Positions 26,116 to 38,068 of a stretch of 64,000 bases of DNA are shown one piece after another. A program made the position numbers and the translations under genes. The notes beneath the pieces are model-generated. The model had not been told where the DNA came from and ran no database searches. It saw only the letters and a program-made list of their open reading frames with translations. Each line of letters opens with the position of its first letter. Within the stretch, counting starts at the first letter, position 1. The DNA is from Streptomyces sp. HUAS ZL42 (GTDB taxonomy: Bacteria; Actinomycetota; Actinomycetes; Streptomycetales; Streptomycetaceae): assembly GCF_040782645.1 (NCBI RefSeq), contig NZ_CP160403.1, positions 3,844,001-3,908,000 of the forward strand, read 5' to 3'.

Positions 26116-26976
26116 TCACGCCACCCGCAAGTGAACGATGTCCCCCGCCCCCACCGGCTCCTGCACCCCGTCCTCCGTCGCGATCACCAACCGCCCGTCC
26201 CCGTCGACGGCCACCGCCTCCCCCACCAGGGACCGGTCACCCGGCAGCTCCGCCCGCACCACCCGGCCGAGCGTCGCGCACCCCGCCGCATACGTCTCCT
26301 GCAGCCCGCTCGCCGCCGGATCGCCCCCGGCGTCCCGCCACCGCCCGTACCAGTCCTCCAGTCCCCGCAGCACAGCCCTCAGCAGCGGATCCCGATCCGT
26401 GGTCGCGGCCCCGGCCAGCAACAGCGATCCCGCCGCCGGCACCGGCAGCTCGTCCGCACGCAGCGAGACATTGATGCCGACCCCGACGACCACCGCGTCG
26501 TCCCCGGCCCGCTCCGCGAGGATCCCGCCGGCCTTCCGCTCCTCCCCGCCCACGGTCACCAGCAGGTCGTTGGGCCACTTGAGTGCCGTGTCCACCCCGG
26601 CGGCCCGCGACAGCCCCGTCGCCACCGCCACCCCGGTGAGCAGCGGCAGCCACCCCCAGCGCGCCACCGGCACCCCGCTCGGGTTCAGCAGCACGGAGAA
26701 GAACAGCCCCGACCGAGCGGGCGCCGTCCACTGCCGGTCCAGGCGGCCGCGCCCGGCCGTCTGCTCCTCGGCGACGAGGACCGTGCCCTCGGCCGCCTTG
26801 CCCGCGGCCGCCAGGGCCACCAGGTCCGAGTTGGTGGAGCCCGTGCGCTGCACGAGCTCCACGCCCGTCCACAGTCCGCCCTCCCGCACGAGCCCACGCC
26901 GCAACGCGGCGGCGTTGAGCGGCGGACGGTCCAGGTCGGACCAACGGCTGTCGTCTGAAGCATCTTGCGGCGTCAT
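26116..26976 (-). CDS. birA: Biotin--[acetyl-CoA-carboxylase] ligase (BirA, no DNA-binding domain)
   Basis: 286 residues from ATG 26976. The biotin/ATP site is clear: GSTNSDL, then GRGRLDRQW (biotinyl-AMP loop), and ALKWPNDLLV with the catalytic Lys. A C-terminal SH3-like cap follows (VGEAVAVDGDGRLVI). The N-terminus (about 35 residues before the ligase core) is too short for a winged helix, so this is a class I enzyme without repressor activity. It biotinylates the BCCP domain of AccA2. Divergent from pccB. Confidence 0.94.
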   Translation of the reverse strand: MTPQDASDDSRWSDLDRPPLNAAALRRGLVREGGLWTGVELVQRTGSTNSDLVALAAAGKAAEGTVLVAEEQTAGRGRLDRQWTAPARSGLFFSVLLNPSGVPVARWGWLPLLTGVAVATGLSRAAGVDTALKWPNDLLVTVGGEERKAGGILAERAGDDAVVVGVGINVSLRADELPVPAAGSLLLAGAATTDRDPLLRAVLRGLEDWYGRWRDAGGDPAASGLQETYAAGCATLGRVVRAELPGDRSLVGEAVAVDGDGRLVIATEDGVQEPVGAGDIVHLRVA

Positions 26977-27086
26977 GCAAGCCACCCTAGGTGTGGTAAA
27001 CGCCGCACTGCCGATTGATAGGCACCCCACTACGCTACGGATGAGTAACCGTCCCCCCTTTTGAGCAGGCAGGGAGCCGTATCCCG

Positions 27087-28691
<1,605 letters not shown>

Positions 28692-28700
28692 GGAGCCGCT

Positions 28701-28907
28701 GTGATCAAGGTCGTACGGGGCAACCCGACCCCGGAGGAGCTGGCCGCCGCCCTGGCGGTGGTCAGGGCACGCGCCGCGGCGGCAGCCTCGATACCGCCCG
28801 GCGCACCCACAGAACGCGACTCCTGGTCCGACCCGGCAAGGATCGCCTCCCACCGCCTGCCCCAGCCGGGGCCAAGCTCATGGGCGCGCACTTACTGGCC
28901 GGGCTAG
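28701..28907 (+). CDS. pccE: Acyl-CoA carboxylase epsilon subunit
   Basis: 68 residues from GTG 28701, with AAGGAG 6 bp upstream. The N-terminal VIKVVRGNPTPEELAAALAV motif is diagnostic of the small epsilon subunits that bridge alpha and beta subunits in actinobacterial acyl-CoA carboxylases. The C-terminus is Pro/Ala-rich and ends in RTYWPG. It follows pccB with 9 bp between them. Confidence 0.92.
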   Translation: MIKVVRGNPTPEELAAALAVVRARAAAAASIPPGAPTERDSWSDPARIASHRLPQPGPSSWARTYWPG

Positions 28908-29071
28908 CAGCAGCCGACCCAAGGGGTGCGGGGCTGTATCAATGTGCGGCTCCGCCGCGTGGGCGCGACAAGCCCCCGCCGGCCCGCAGCCGACCAAAAA
29001 CCGACTGCGGGCCACAAACTTGAGTACCCGTACTCAGGCGCCCTGACGGCAGCCCCCCGCAGGCTGGTCTC

Positions 29072-29200
29072 ATGCTGTGGTCCGACCCCGAGAACGAGCC
29101 CCCCAAAGAACTCCGCGACATGCAGGAGATGTTGCGGCGGCTGGGCGTTCTCATGGCACTGGCCATGGTGCTCGCGATGATCGTCCTCGGCACGAGATGA
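29072..29200 (+). CDS. Small single-pass membrane protein
   Basis: 42 residues, ATG 29072 to TGA 29198-29200. The first 25 residues are charged ([21 protein letters not shown]); the rest is a hydrophobic helix ([17 protein letters not shown]). It is located between pccE and maf on the same strand. Too short for most gene callers. Charge distribution and codon bias support it; no Shine-Dalgarno of strength is visible. Function unknown. Confidence 0.55.
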   Translation: MLWSDPENEPPKELRDMQEMLRRLGVLMALAMVLAMIVLGTR

Positions 29201-29222
29201 CGGCCGCCGATACGCTGACCGC

Positions 29223-29843
29223 ATGACAGATCAGCCGCGCCGCCGACTCGTGCTCGCCTCCCAGTCCCCCGCCCGGCTCAACCTGCTGCGCCAGGCCGGT
29301 CTCGAACCCGAGGTGATCGTGAGCGGCGTCGACGAGGACGCCGTCCACGCGCCCACCCCCGCCGAGCTGGCGCTCGCCCTCGCCGAGGCGAAGGCCTCCG
29401 TCGTGGCCGCGAAACCCGAGGTCAAGGGTGCGATCGTGATCGGCTGCGACTCGGTGCTCGACCTGGACGGCGAGGCCCTCGGCAAGCCCGCCGACGCCGA
29501 GGAGGCGACGGCCAGGTGGAAGTCGATGCGCGGACGGGCCGGGACGCTCCAGACCGGCCACTGCGTCTACGACACCGTCACCGGGCGGTACGCCTCAGGC
29601 ATCGCCTCCACCGTCGTCCGCTTCGGGGAGCCCACCGACGACGAGATCGCCGCGTACGTCGCCTCGGGCGAGCCCCTCTACGTCGCCGGCGCGTTCACCC
29701 TCGACGGGCGCTCGGCGCCGTTCATCGACGGCATCGACGGCGACCACGGCAACGTGATCGGCATCAGCCTGCCCCTCGTTCGGCGGCTGCTGGCACAACT
29801 GGGCGTCGGCATCACGGAGTTGTGGGCGCCACCGGAGGCGTGA
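29223..29843 (+). CDS. maf: Maf-family nucleotide pyrophosphatase
   Basis: 206 residues. Hallmarks: [18 protein letters not shown] at the N-terminus, the catalytic [16 protein letters not shown], and the C-terminal [20 protein letters not shown]. Maf proteins hydrolyse non-canonical nucleoside triphosphates (for example dTTP/UTP or modified pyrimidine NTPs), a house-cleaning role that fits the nucleoside context. It begins 22 bp after the small membrane gene. The 3' end overlaps the convergent membrane protein gene by 32 bp. Confidence 0.93.
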   Translation: MTDQPRRRLVLASQSPARLNLLRQAGLEPEVIVSGVDEDAVHAPTPAELALALAEAKASVVAAKPEVKGAIVIGCDSVLDLDGEALGKPADAEEATARWKSMRGRAGTLQTGHCVYDTVTGRYASGIASTVVRFGEPTDDEIAAYVASGEPLYVAGAFTLDGRSAPFIDGIDGDHGNVIGISLPLVRRLLAQLGVGITELWAPPEA

Positions 29844-30327
29844 CCGGGGAGCCCTCGTCCCCCTTGCCGTCGTCGCCCGCCCCTTCGTCGCCCGCGCCGC
29901 CCTCGGGCGGCGCGTCAACGGGCTGCTCCGGCCGCGGCGGGCTGTCGTAGGTCATCAGCAGCAGCACGATCAGCGCGAGCACGACCATCATGAACAGGAA
30001 CGCGGGCCAGCCCACCAGTCCCCACACGAACGCCCCCAGCAGGCCGTGCACCACGGCCGCGCTGATCAGCAGGACGCGGCCGAAGCCGGCGGGCGGGCGG
30101 TTGCGCAGGGCGACGAGGAGCGCGACCAGGCCGCACAGGGCGTAGTAGAGGCCGAAGACGACCCCGCCGATCTTCGAGGACACCGACATCATGTCCGGGT
30201 CCAGACCCGCCAGGGACATGTCCTGGCGGTCGACGACGATCCCCAGGAACCAGTTCAGCGCCGCGATGCCGAGCGCCTCGGCGAAGAGCACGATCGCCAC
30301 CACCCACGCCACCGGTCTGCGCACCAC
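29812..30327 (-). CDS. Conserved four-helix membrane protein
   Basis: 171 residues. Four hydrophobic segments: [57 protein letters not shown] and [20 protein letters not shown]-terminal cytoplasmic tail rich in Glu/Asp/Gly/Pro follows. No known domain. The stop lies inside the maf gene, giving a 32-bp antisense overlap. Confidence 0.82.
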   Translation of the reverse strand: MVRRPVAWVVAIVLFAEALGIAALNWFLGIVVDRQDMSLAGLDPDMMSVSSKIGGVVFGLYYALCGLVALLVALRNRPPAGFGRVLLISAAVVHGLLGAFVWGLVGWPAFLFMMVVLALIVLLLMTYDSPPRPEQPVDAPPEGGAGDEGAGDDGKGDEGSPVTPPVAPTTP

Positions 30328-30734
30328 CGGTCCCCACCCACTTCCGAGCCGTCGATCAGTTCGAGCGCCCGTCCGTTCGAGCGCCGTACGAGCAAGCCTG
30401 TTGTTACTCCAAGTACGTTCGAGACATCGCGAACGCTACTAACGGGTAAACCGCGGGACAAGGGTTCTGCGGAGGGCAAAGAATCATTGGGCCATTCGTA
30501 GGGACTCCACAAAGAAACGAAGTGGTCCGCAGCACGCTCTCACAGAGACCTTGACCACAGCGGAGGGCTAGGGTTTCCGGGAGGAGTCCTGCCTACCGAG
30601 GCGCGACAAGGGATTTCTCCGGTCGAGCGAGCCTCGCATCACGCTCCGTGTGGGCAAGCTCACCACTGGGGACGGGTCGAAGTGCCGTGTCAGCAGTCCC
30701 TAAACTCGGCTTGTTTCAAGGAGGGAGCCTCATC
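30328..30734. other. Long intergenic region upstream of accA2
   Basis: 407 bp between two genes reading away from each other. It must contain both promoters. A TAAACT hexamer near 30700 matches the -10 consensus TANNNT. No hairpin, operator or additional frame stands out. Confidence 0.35.
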
Positions 30735-32510
<1,776 letters not shown>

Positions 32511-32535
32511 GTCGTACGACGTGCGTACGACGTGA

Positions 32536-32580
32536 CGGTGCGCCCGGTGGACCGGATCATACGGTCCACCGGGCGCACCG
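32536..32580. terminator. Very strong hairpin terminator after accA2
   Basis: GGTGCGCCCGGTGGACCG (32537-32554) pairs perfectly with its complement at 32562-32579 around the loop GATCATA; an extra C-G pair makes 19 bp. The plus strand continues GCTTTTCCCC. It also sits at the end of the convergent DeoR-family gene (stop at 32617), so it may act in both directions. Confidence 0.9.
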
Positions 32581-32616
32581 CTTTTCCCCGTCCCCGTGGT
32601 GGTCGCGCCCCCCGCT

Positions 32617-33585
32617 TCAGCGGCGGCGGAGGTCGGCGACCCGGGCCCTTTCGGTGCCCGGTGCCTGCTCGCCCAGGACCGTGGCCGTCCGCAGCGCCGG
32701 ACCGGCGCCCGGGACCTGACCGCGGCGCGGGGCCGGGAGCGGCACGTCCCGGCGCGGCTGCCGCGCCGGGCCCGCATCACCCCCCGGGTTTCCCGAGCCC
32801 CCCGACGCCCCGGCCACGGCGATCTGCACGCCCTGGTCGGCGAGGGCCTGCAACTCGGTGGCGGCCCGGTCGTCATGGGCGGGCGGCTCGTCCGTCACGA
32901 GACGGGTGATGAGATCCGTCGGCACCGTCTGGAACATCGTGTCCGTGCCCAGCTTGGTGTGGTCGGCGAGGACGACGACTTCGGCGGCCGCCTGAACCAG
33001 CGCACGGTCGACGGACGCCGACAGCATGTTGGACGTGGAGAGACCGCGTTCGGCGGTCAGTCCGCTCCCGGAGAGGAAGGCCCGCGAGACCCTGAGCCCC
33101 TGCAGGGACTGTTCGGCCCCGCTGCCGACCAGGGCGTAGTTGGAACCGCGCAGGGTGCCGCCGGTCATCACGACCTCCACTCGGTTGGCATGGGCCAGCG
33201 CCTGGGCCACCAGCAGGGAGTTGGTGACGACGGTCAGGCCGGGGACCCGGGCGAGCCGGCGCGCCAGCTCCTGGGTGGTGGTCCCGGCGCCGACCACAAT
33301 GGCCTCGCCCTCTTCGACGAAGTTGGCGGCCAGGTCGGCGATGGCCGTCTTCTCGGCGGTCGCGAGATGAGACTTCTGCGGAAAGCCGGACTCCCGCGTG
33401 AATCCACCCGGCAATACCGCACCGCCATGCCGGCGGTCGAGGAGTCCTTCTGCCTCCAGCGCGCGCACGTCCCGCCGTACGGTCACTTCGGAGGTCTGGA
33501 CGACGCGGGCGAGCTCACGGAGCGACACGGCTCCGTTCGCTCGCACCATTTCGAGGATCAATTGGCGACGTTCTGCAGCGAACAC
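32617..33585 (-). CDS. DeoR-family transcriptional repressor
   Basis: 322 residues from GTG 33585. The N-terminal DeoR winged helix is clear (RRQLILEMVRANGAVSLRELA, TSEVTVRRDVRALEAEGLL, RRHGGAV), followed by the DeoRC sensor domain (ATAEKTAIADLAANFVEEGE, GTTTQELARRLA, ADHTKLGTDT). Such proteins usually sense a sugar phosphate. The last ~65 residues are an added Ala/Gly/Arg/Pro-rich tail not typical of the family. TACTGT (33593-33598, minus strand) lies 7 bp before GTG with no Shine-Dalgarno, suggesting a leaderless mRNA. It sits between accA2 and the nucleoside genes, so it is one candidate repressor for the local nucleoside operators. Confidence 0.9.
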   Translation of the reverse strand: MFAAERRQLILEMVRANGAVSLRELARVVQTSEVTVRRDVRALEAEGLLDRRHGGAVLPGGFTRESGFPQKSHLATAEKTAIADLAANFVEEGEAIVVGAGTTTQELARRLARVPGLTVVTNSLLVAQALAHANRVEVVMTGGTLRGSNYALVGSGAEQSLQGLRVSRAFLSGSGLTAERGLSTSNMLSASVDRALVQAAAEVVVLADHTKLGTDTMFQTVPTDLITRLVTDEPPAHDDRAATELQALADQGVQIAVAGASGGSGNPGGDAGPARQPRRDVPLPAPRRGQVPGAGPALRTATVLGEQAPGTERARVADLRRR

Positions 33586-33612
33586 GAAACTGACAGTAAC
33601 CCCAACGACCGT

Positions 33613-33625
33613 CTGCTTTCAGCAG
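33613..33625. promoter_or_regulatory. Inverted repeat CTGCT-TTC-AGCAG at the DeoR promoter
   Basis: CTGCT at 33613-33617 and AGCAG at 33621-33625 form a 5-bp inverted repeat in the -35 region of the DeoR-family gene, a natural place for autoregulation. It is short, so the call is tentative, and it does not resemble the nucleoside palindrome. Confidence 0.3.
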
Positions 33626-33752
33626 TTTGCGCCGAATAACAGAAGTTGTTCGCACAGAAGCTCGCGGAGTGGTATAGGAGCCTAGTTGTGCCGCCTATGC
33701 CGTCCGCATGGTCGGCAACTCCCCGTGACCGCAGGGGAGTCGGATCCGGCCG

Positions 33753-35201
33753 TCAGGCCTCGCCGGTCGCCTTGCGCGTGTGCAGCTGCCGTGCCACCTC
33801 GGCGATCGACCCCGAAAGGGACGGGTACACGGTGAACGCGTTCGCGATCTGTTCGACCGTCAGATTGTTGTCGACGGCGATCGAGATGGGGTGGATGAGT
33901 TCCGAGGCGCGCGGGGACACGACCACTCCGCCGACCACGATGCCCGTACCCGGCCGGCAGAAGATCTTGACGAAGCCGTCGCGGATGCCCTGCATCTTCG
34001 CGCGCGGGTTGCGCAGGAGGGGGAGCTTCACCACGCGGGCGTCGATCTTGCCCGCGTCCACGTCCGCCTGGCTGTAGCCGACGGTGGCGATCTCCGGGTC
34101 CGTGAAGACGTTCGAGGAGACCGTCTTCAGGTTGAGCGGGGCCACCGCGTCGCCGAGGAAGTGGTACATGGCGATACGTCCCTGCATGGCGGCGACGGAG
34201 GCGAGCGCGAAGACGCCGGTCACGTCACCGGCGGCGTACACGCCGGGGGCGGTGGTGCGGGAGACCTTGTCCGTCCAGATGTGACCCGACTCGCGCAGCC
34301 TGACCCCGGCCTCCTCCAGGCCCAGGCCCGCGCTGTTGGGTATCGCGCCGACCGCCATGAGGCAGTGCGAGCCGGCGATGACCCGGCCGTCCGCGAGGGT
34401 GACCTCGACCCGGTCCCCGACCCGCTTGGCGGCGGCGGCACGGGAGCGGGACATGACGTTCATGCCGCGACGCCGGAAGACGTCCTCGAGGACGGCGGCG
34501 GCGTCCGGGTCCTCCCCGGGCAGGACGCGGTCGCGGGAGGAGACGAGGGTGACCTTGGAGCCGAGGGCCTGGTAGGCACCGGCGAACTCGGCGCCCGTGA
34601 CACCGGAACCGACCACGATGAGCTCCTCGGGGAGCTCCGTGAGGTCGTAGACCTGGGTCCAGTTGAGGATGCGCTCGCCGTCCGGCTGGGCGTCGGGGAG
34701 CTCGCGCGGGTGACCACCGGTGGCGATGAGGACGGCGTCCGCGGTGAGGGTCTCCTCGGTGCCGTCGGCGGCGGTGACGACGACCTTCCGGGAGCCGTCG
34801 AGAGCCTGCATGCCCTCCAGCCGGCCACGGCCGCGCATGACCCGGGCGCCGGCGCGCGTGACGGAGGCGGTGATGTCGTGCGACTGTGCGAGCGCGAGGC
34901 GCTTGACCCGTCGGTTGACCTTGTCGAGGTCGACCCCGACGACCCGGGCGGCCTGCTCCAGCGGCGGCGTGTCGTCGGCGACGATGATGCCGAGCTCCTC
35001 GTAGGAGGAATCGAAGGTGGTCATCACCTCGGCCGTGGCGATAAGGGTCTTCGACGGCACGCAGTCGGTGAGCACCGACGCCCCGCCCAGACCGTCGCAG
35101 TCGACGACGGTCACCTCCGCACCGAGCTGGGCGGCCACCAGGGCCGCCTCGTATCCGCCGGGTCCGCCACCGATGATCACGATCCGAGTCACGTACCCCA
35201 T
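33753..35201 (-). CDS. LpdA-type NAD(P)H flavoprotein (quinone reductase, not a lipoamide dehydrogenase)
   Basis: 482 residues, flavoprotein disulfide reductase fold with GGGPGGYEAA (FAD), VVGSGVTGAEFAGA (NAD(P)) and GVYAAGDVTG. In true dihydrolipoamide dehydrogenases the redox motif is CxxxxC; here the corresponding segment is GGASVLTDCVPSKTL, with only one of the two Cys. The same change characterises the M. tuberculosis LpdA (Rv3303c), which acts as an NAD(P)H:quinone reductase. The C-terminal dimerisation domain lacks the HPT(H/F)SE catalytic His/Glu pair and has SELIHPISIAVDN instead. The first start is ATG 35201; GTG 35192 is possible. Confidence 0.88.
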   Translation of the reverse strand: MGYVTRIVIIGGGPGGYEAALVAAQLGAEVTVVDCDGLGGASVLTDCVPSKTLIATAEVMTTFDSSYEELGIIVADDTPPLEQAARVVGVDLDKVNRRVKRLALAQSHDITASVTRAGARVMRGRGRLEGMQALDGSRKVVVTAADGTEETLTADAVLIATGGHPRELPDAQPDGERILNWTQVYDLTELPEELIVVGSGVTGAEFAGAYQALGSKVTLVSSRDRVLPGEDPDAAAVLEDVFRRRGMNVMSRSRAAAAKRVGDRVEVTLADGRVIAGSHCLMAVGAIPNSAGLGLEEAGVRLRESGHIWTDKVSRTTAPGVYAAGDVTGVFALASVAAMQGRIAMYHFLGDAVAPLNLKTVSSNVFTDPEIATVGYSQADVDAGKIDARVVKLPLLRNPRAKMQGIRDGFVKIFCRPGTGIVVGGVVVSPRASELIHPISIAVDNNLTVEQIANAFTVYPSLSGSIAEVARQLHTRKATGEA

Positions 35202-35297
35202 TGTCCCGTACGCCTCGGGGTGGTACTGCCTGGGGGGCCGCTCGAGATACCACTGTTACGGGAGGGGCGGGCGAGTCGGCTGCCGTACCCTCGATCC

Positions 35298-35735
35298 ATG
35301 TCGCTCTACGCCGCGTACGCCGGCAATCTCGACGCGCGGCTGATGACCCGCCGCGCCCCCCACTCGCCGATGCGTGCCACCGGCTGGCTGAACGGGTGGC
35401 GGCTGACCTTCGGCGGCGAGCAGCTCGGCTGGGAGGGGGCGCTGGCGACGATCGTCGAGGACCCGATCTCGCAGGTCTTCGTCGCGCTGTACGACATCGC
35501 GCCGATGGACGAGGAGTCCATGGACCGCTGGGAGGGCGTGGGGCTCGGCATCTACCGGCGGCTGCGGGTACGGGTGCACACCCTGGAGGGGGAGGAGCCC
35601 GCGTGGGTGTACGTCCTCGACGGCTACGAGGGCGGTCTGCCGTCGGCACGCTATCTGGGGGAGATCGCGGACGCGGCGGAGTCGGCGGGGGCGCCGCACG
35701 ACTATGTGATGGAGCTGCGGAAGCGGCCGTGTTGA
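35298..35735 (+). CDS. Gamma-glutamylcyclotransferase-fold protein
   Basis: 145 residues. Starts MSLYAAYAGNLDARLM, the YGSN-like P-loop of the GGCT fold with AYAGN in place of YGSN. A later MDRWEGVGLGIYRRLRV supplies the catalytic-type Glu (WEG) and Tyr. The terminal RYLGEIADAAESAGAPHDYV matches the typical YL..I.dGa..hglp end. Possible roles are release of 5-oxoproline from gamma-glutamyl compounds or another AIG2-like reaction. Divergent from the LpdA-like gene. Confidence 0.85.
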   Translation: MSLYAAYAGNLDARLMTRRAPHSPMRATGWLNGWRLTFGGEQLGWEGALATIVEDPISQVFVALYDIAPMDEESMDRWEGVGLGIYRRLRVRVHTLEGEEPAWVYVLDGYEGGLPSARYLGEIADAAESAGAPHDYVMELRKRPC

Positions 35736-35826
35736 CTCCGATCACCCGGCTCACCTGAGCTTCCCCAAGTCACACCCGTCGTTGGAAACGACAAGACAAC
35801 GATCGCCATCCCGTGAGCTCTGTCAT

Positions 35827-35838
35827 CTACGCGCGTAG
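35827..35838. promoter_or_regulatory. Nucleoside-regulon operator 1 (CTACGCGCGTAG) at the PNP promoter
   Basis: A perfect 12-bp palindrome 26 bp before the start codon of the PNP gene. A -10-like TACTCT at 35851-35856 places the operator at the -35 position, and the transcription start would fall at the GTG, giving a leaderless mRNA. The same palindrome is upstream of deoC, add and the nucleoside transporter operon. Confidence 0.75.
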
Positions 35839-35863
35839 GCCCTGACCGGCTACTCTCGTCGGC

Positions 35864-36688
35864 GTGAACGCATCTCTTCTTCCGGACGACATCCAGGGCG
35901 ACCCCCACGCCGCCGCCGACGCCGCGGCCGCGCGCCTGCGCGAACTGACGCGCGCCGAGACCCACGACGTCGCCCTCGTGATGGGCTCCGGCTGGGCACC
36001 GGCCGTCGACGCACTGGGCGCGCCCGACGCCGAGCTCCAGGTCACCGAGCTGCCCGGCTTCCCGCCGCCGGCGGTCGAGGGACACGGCGGCAAGATCCGC
36101 TCGTACAAGATCGGTCACAAGCGTGCGCTGGTCTTCCTGGGCCGCACGCACTACTACGAGGGGCGCGGGGTCGCCGCGGTGGCGCACGGTGTGCGTACGG
36201 CGGTGGCGGCGGGCTGCAAGACCGTCGTCCTCACCAACGGCTGCGGTGGGCTGCGCGAGGGCATGCGTCCCGGGCAGCCGGTGCTGATCAGCGACCACAT
36301 CAACCTCACGGCCACGTCGCCGATCGTGGGGGCGAACTTCGTCGACCTGACGGACCTGTACTCGCCGCGGCTGCGGGCGCTGTGCAAGGAGATCGACGCC
36401 ACGCTGGAGGAGGGCGTCTACGCGCAGTTCCCCGGGCCGCACTACGAGACGCCGGCGGAGATCCGGATGGCGCGGGTCATCGGGGCGGATCTGGTGGGCA
36501 TGTCGACGGTGCTGGAAGCGATTGCTGCGCGGGAGGCCGGGGCCGAGGTGCTGGGCATCTCGTTGGTGACGAATCTTGCGGCGGGGATGACGGGGGAGCC
36601 GCTGAACCATGAGGAGGTTCTGCAGGCGGGGCGGGATTCTGCCGCGCGGATGGGGGCGTTGCTGGTGCAGGTGCTGGGGCGTTTGTAG
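35864..36688 (+). CDS. Purine-nucleoside phosphorylase (trimeric class)
   Basis: 274 residues from GTG 35864. Motifs: LVMGSGWAP with the phosphate-binding Ser, [34 protein letters not shown], and the purine-binding [25 protein letters not shown]. The final [19 protein letters not shown] matches the trimeric PNP/MTAP fold. It cleaves purine (deoxy)ribonucleosides to base and (deoxy)ribose-1-phosphate. The next gene along is a phosphomutase that would convert the sugar phosphate. Operator 1 overlaps the promoter. Confidence 0.93.
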   Translation: MNASLLPDDIQGDPHAAADAAAARLRELTRAETHDVALVMGSGWAPAVDALGAPDAELQVTELPGFPPPAVEGHGGKIRSYKIGHKRALVFLGRTHYYEGRGVAAVAHGVRTAVAAGCKTVVLTNGCGGLREGMRPGQPVLISDHINLTATSPIVGANFVDLTDLYSPRLRALCKEIDATLEEGVYAQFPGPHYETPAEIRMARVIGADLVGMSTVLEAIAAREAGAEVLGISLVTNLAAGMTGEPLNHEEVLQAGRDSAARMGALLVQVLGRL

Positions 36689-36689
36689 G

Positions 36690-37790
36690 AGGGGGTTCGC
36701 CCACCCGCCCACCCGACTCGGTCGGATGAGGGGCCACCGTCCCTGGGGCTCCGCCCCAGACCCCGGACGCCGCGCCCGTCGGACGGCGGGCACCCTCGAC
36801 CTGGGGCTCCGCGACTCGGTTGGACAAGAAGGCACCCCGGCTGGGGCTCCGCCCCAGACCCGGCGGGGACTGCGTCCCCAGCACCCCGCGGAGCCCGGCC
36901 CCCGCACCTCAGGGGATCGGGAACCTGCACCCCCAGGCTCCGCCCCCGCAACCTGCGGAGGTCCGGCCCCAGCACCCCGCGGAGCCCGGCCCCTGCACCT
37001 CGGGGGGATCCGGAACCTGCACCCCCAGGCACCGCCCCCGCAACCCGCGGAGGTCCGGCCCCAGCACCCCGCGGAGCCCGGCCCCTGCACCTCGGGGGGA
37101 TCCGGAACCTGCACCCCCAGGCACCGCCCCCGCAACCCGCGGAGGTCCGGCCCCAGCACCTCGGGGGGATCCGGAACCTGCACCCCCAGGCTCCACCACA
37201 ACCCGCGGAGGTCCGGCCCCAGCACCCCGCGGAGCCCGGCCCCTGCACCTCGGGGGGATCCGGAACCTGCACCCCCAGGCACCGCCCCCGCAACCCGCGG
37301 AGGTCCGGCCCCAGCACCCCGCGGAGCCCGGCCCCTGCACCTCGGGGGGATCCGGAACCTGCACCCCCAGGCTCCACCCCACAACCCGCGGAGGTCCGGC
37401 CCCTGCACCTCGGAGGGATCCGCACCCTGCACCCCCAGGCTCCACCCCACAACCCGCGGAGATCCGGCCCCTGCACCTCGGAGGGATCCGCAACCTGCAC
37501 CCCACAAGGCTCCACCCCCGCAACCCGCGGAGGTCCGGCCCCAGCACCCCGCGGAGCCCGCCCCCCGCACCTCGGGGGATCCGATCCCCGCACCACGGGG
37601 GGATCCGGCCCCCGCACCCCGGGGGGATCCGGCCCCCGCACCTCGGGAGGGATCAGGAACCGCACCCCCACAAGGCTCCACCCCCGCAACCCACCCGGGC
37701 ACGGCGATCCCACAGCCCATGTCCCCACATCCCTGGACCAAGGCAAGACCCCGCACTCCTCCGGCACAATGTCCCGCTCCTTCCCCGTTC
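36690..37790. repeat. Nested GC-rich tandem repeats with a ~23-bp base unit
   Basis: After the PNP stop the sequence contains hairpins such as GGGGCTCCGCCCC (around 36745 and 36805) and then, at about 36860-37680, an array of related ~23-bp units with cores like CCGGAACCTGCACCCC, CCGGCCCCAGCACCCC and CCGGCCCCTGCACCTC. Copies of CGGGGGGATCCGGAACCTGC begin near 37001, 37093, 37162, 37251 and 37343; spacings of 92, 69, 89 and 92 are close to multiples of 23. Further units with GGAGGGATCCG begin at 37411 and 37479. No gene is visible, and the long open frames on both strands reflect composition. Together with the segment up to 38068 it makes a 1.4-kb gene-free gap. Confidence 0.8.
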
Positions 37791-37819
37791 CCCTCCCAAT
37801 CCCGGCCCCCTCAACCCCG

Positions 37820-37925
37820 GCCCGTCCGGCGTTTGAGGACGAGGCCGTTCAGGTCGGCTGTGGGGGTCTGGGGGCGCAGCCCCCGGCGGGGTCGAAGGGG
37901 CGGAGCCCCCGAGGTGGGACGGGCA
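37820..37925. repeat. Dispersed intergenic repeat (inverted copy)
   Basis: CCGGCGTTTGAGGACGAGG is the reverse complement of the block in the 22466-22720 repeat. It is followed by GGGGGCGCAGCCCCC and GGGGCGGAGCCCCC hairpins. Located 145 bp before the phosphomutase gene. The rest of the 37926-38068 stretch presumably holds its promoter. Confidence 0.7.
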
Positions 37926-38068
37926 GGGGCGGCGGGGGCGAGAAACCACGCCGTGCCGAACAGCGGCGGCCCGCCGCGGGTACCCATCCCCCAGGGGCAC
38001 ACGGGCGCATACTCCATAGGCACCCGCACACACTACGAACCGCACACCGAACGAGAGGTTGACCCGAC

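Noticed and set aside
35702..37756. 684-codon minus-strand Gly-rich frame across the PNP gene and repeats
   Set aside because: It runs through a real plus-strand gene and the 23-bp array; the peptide has no fold and the repeat unit is not a multiple of three.
36690..37790. CRISPR array
   Set aside because: The units are contiguous and related throughout, with no unique spacers, and no cas genes are present.
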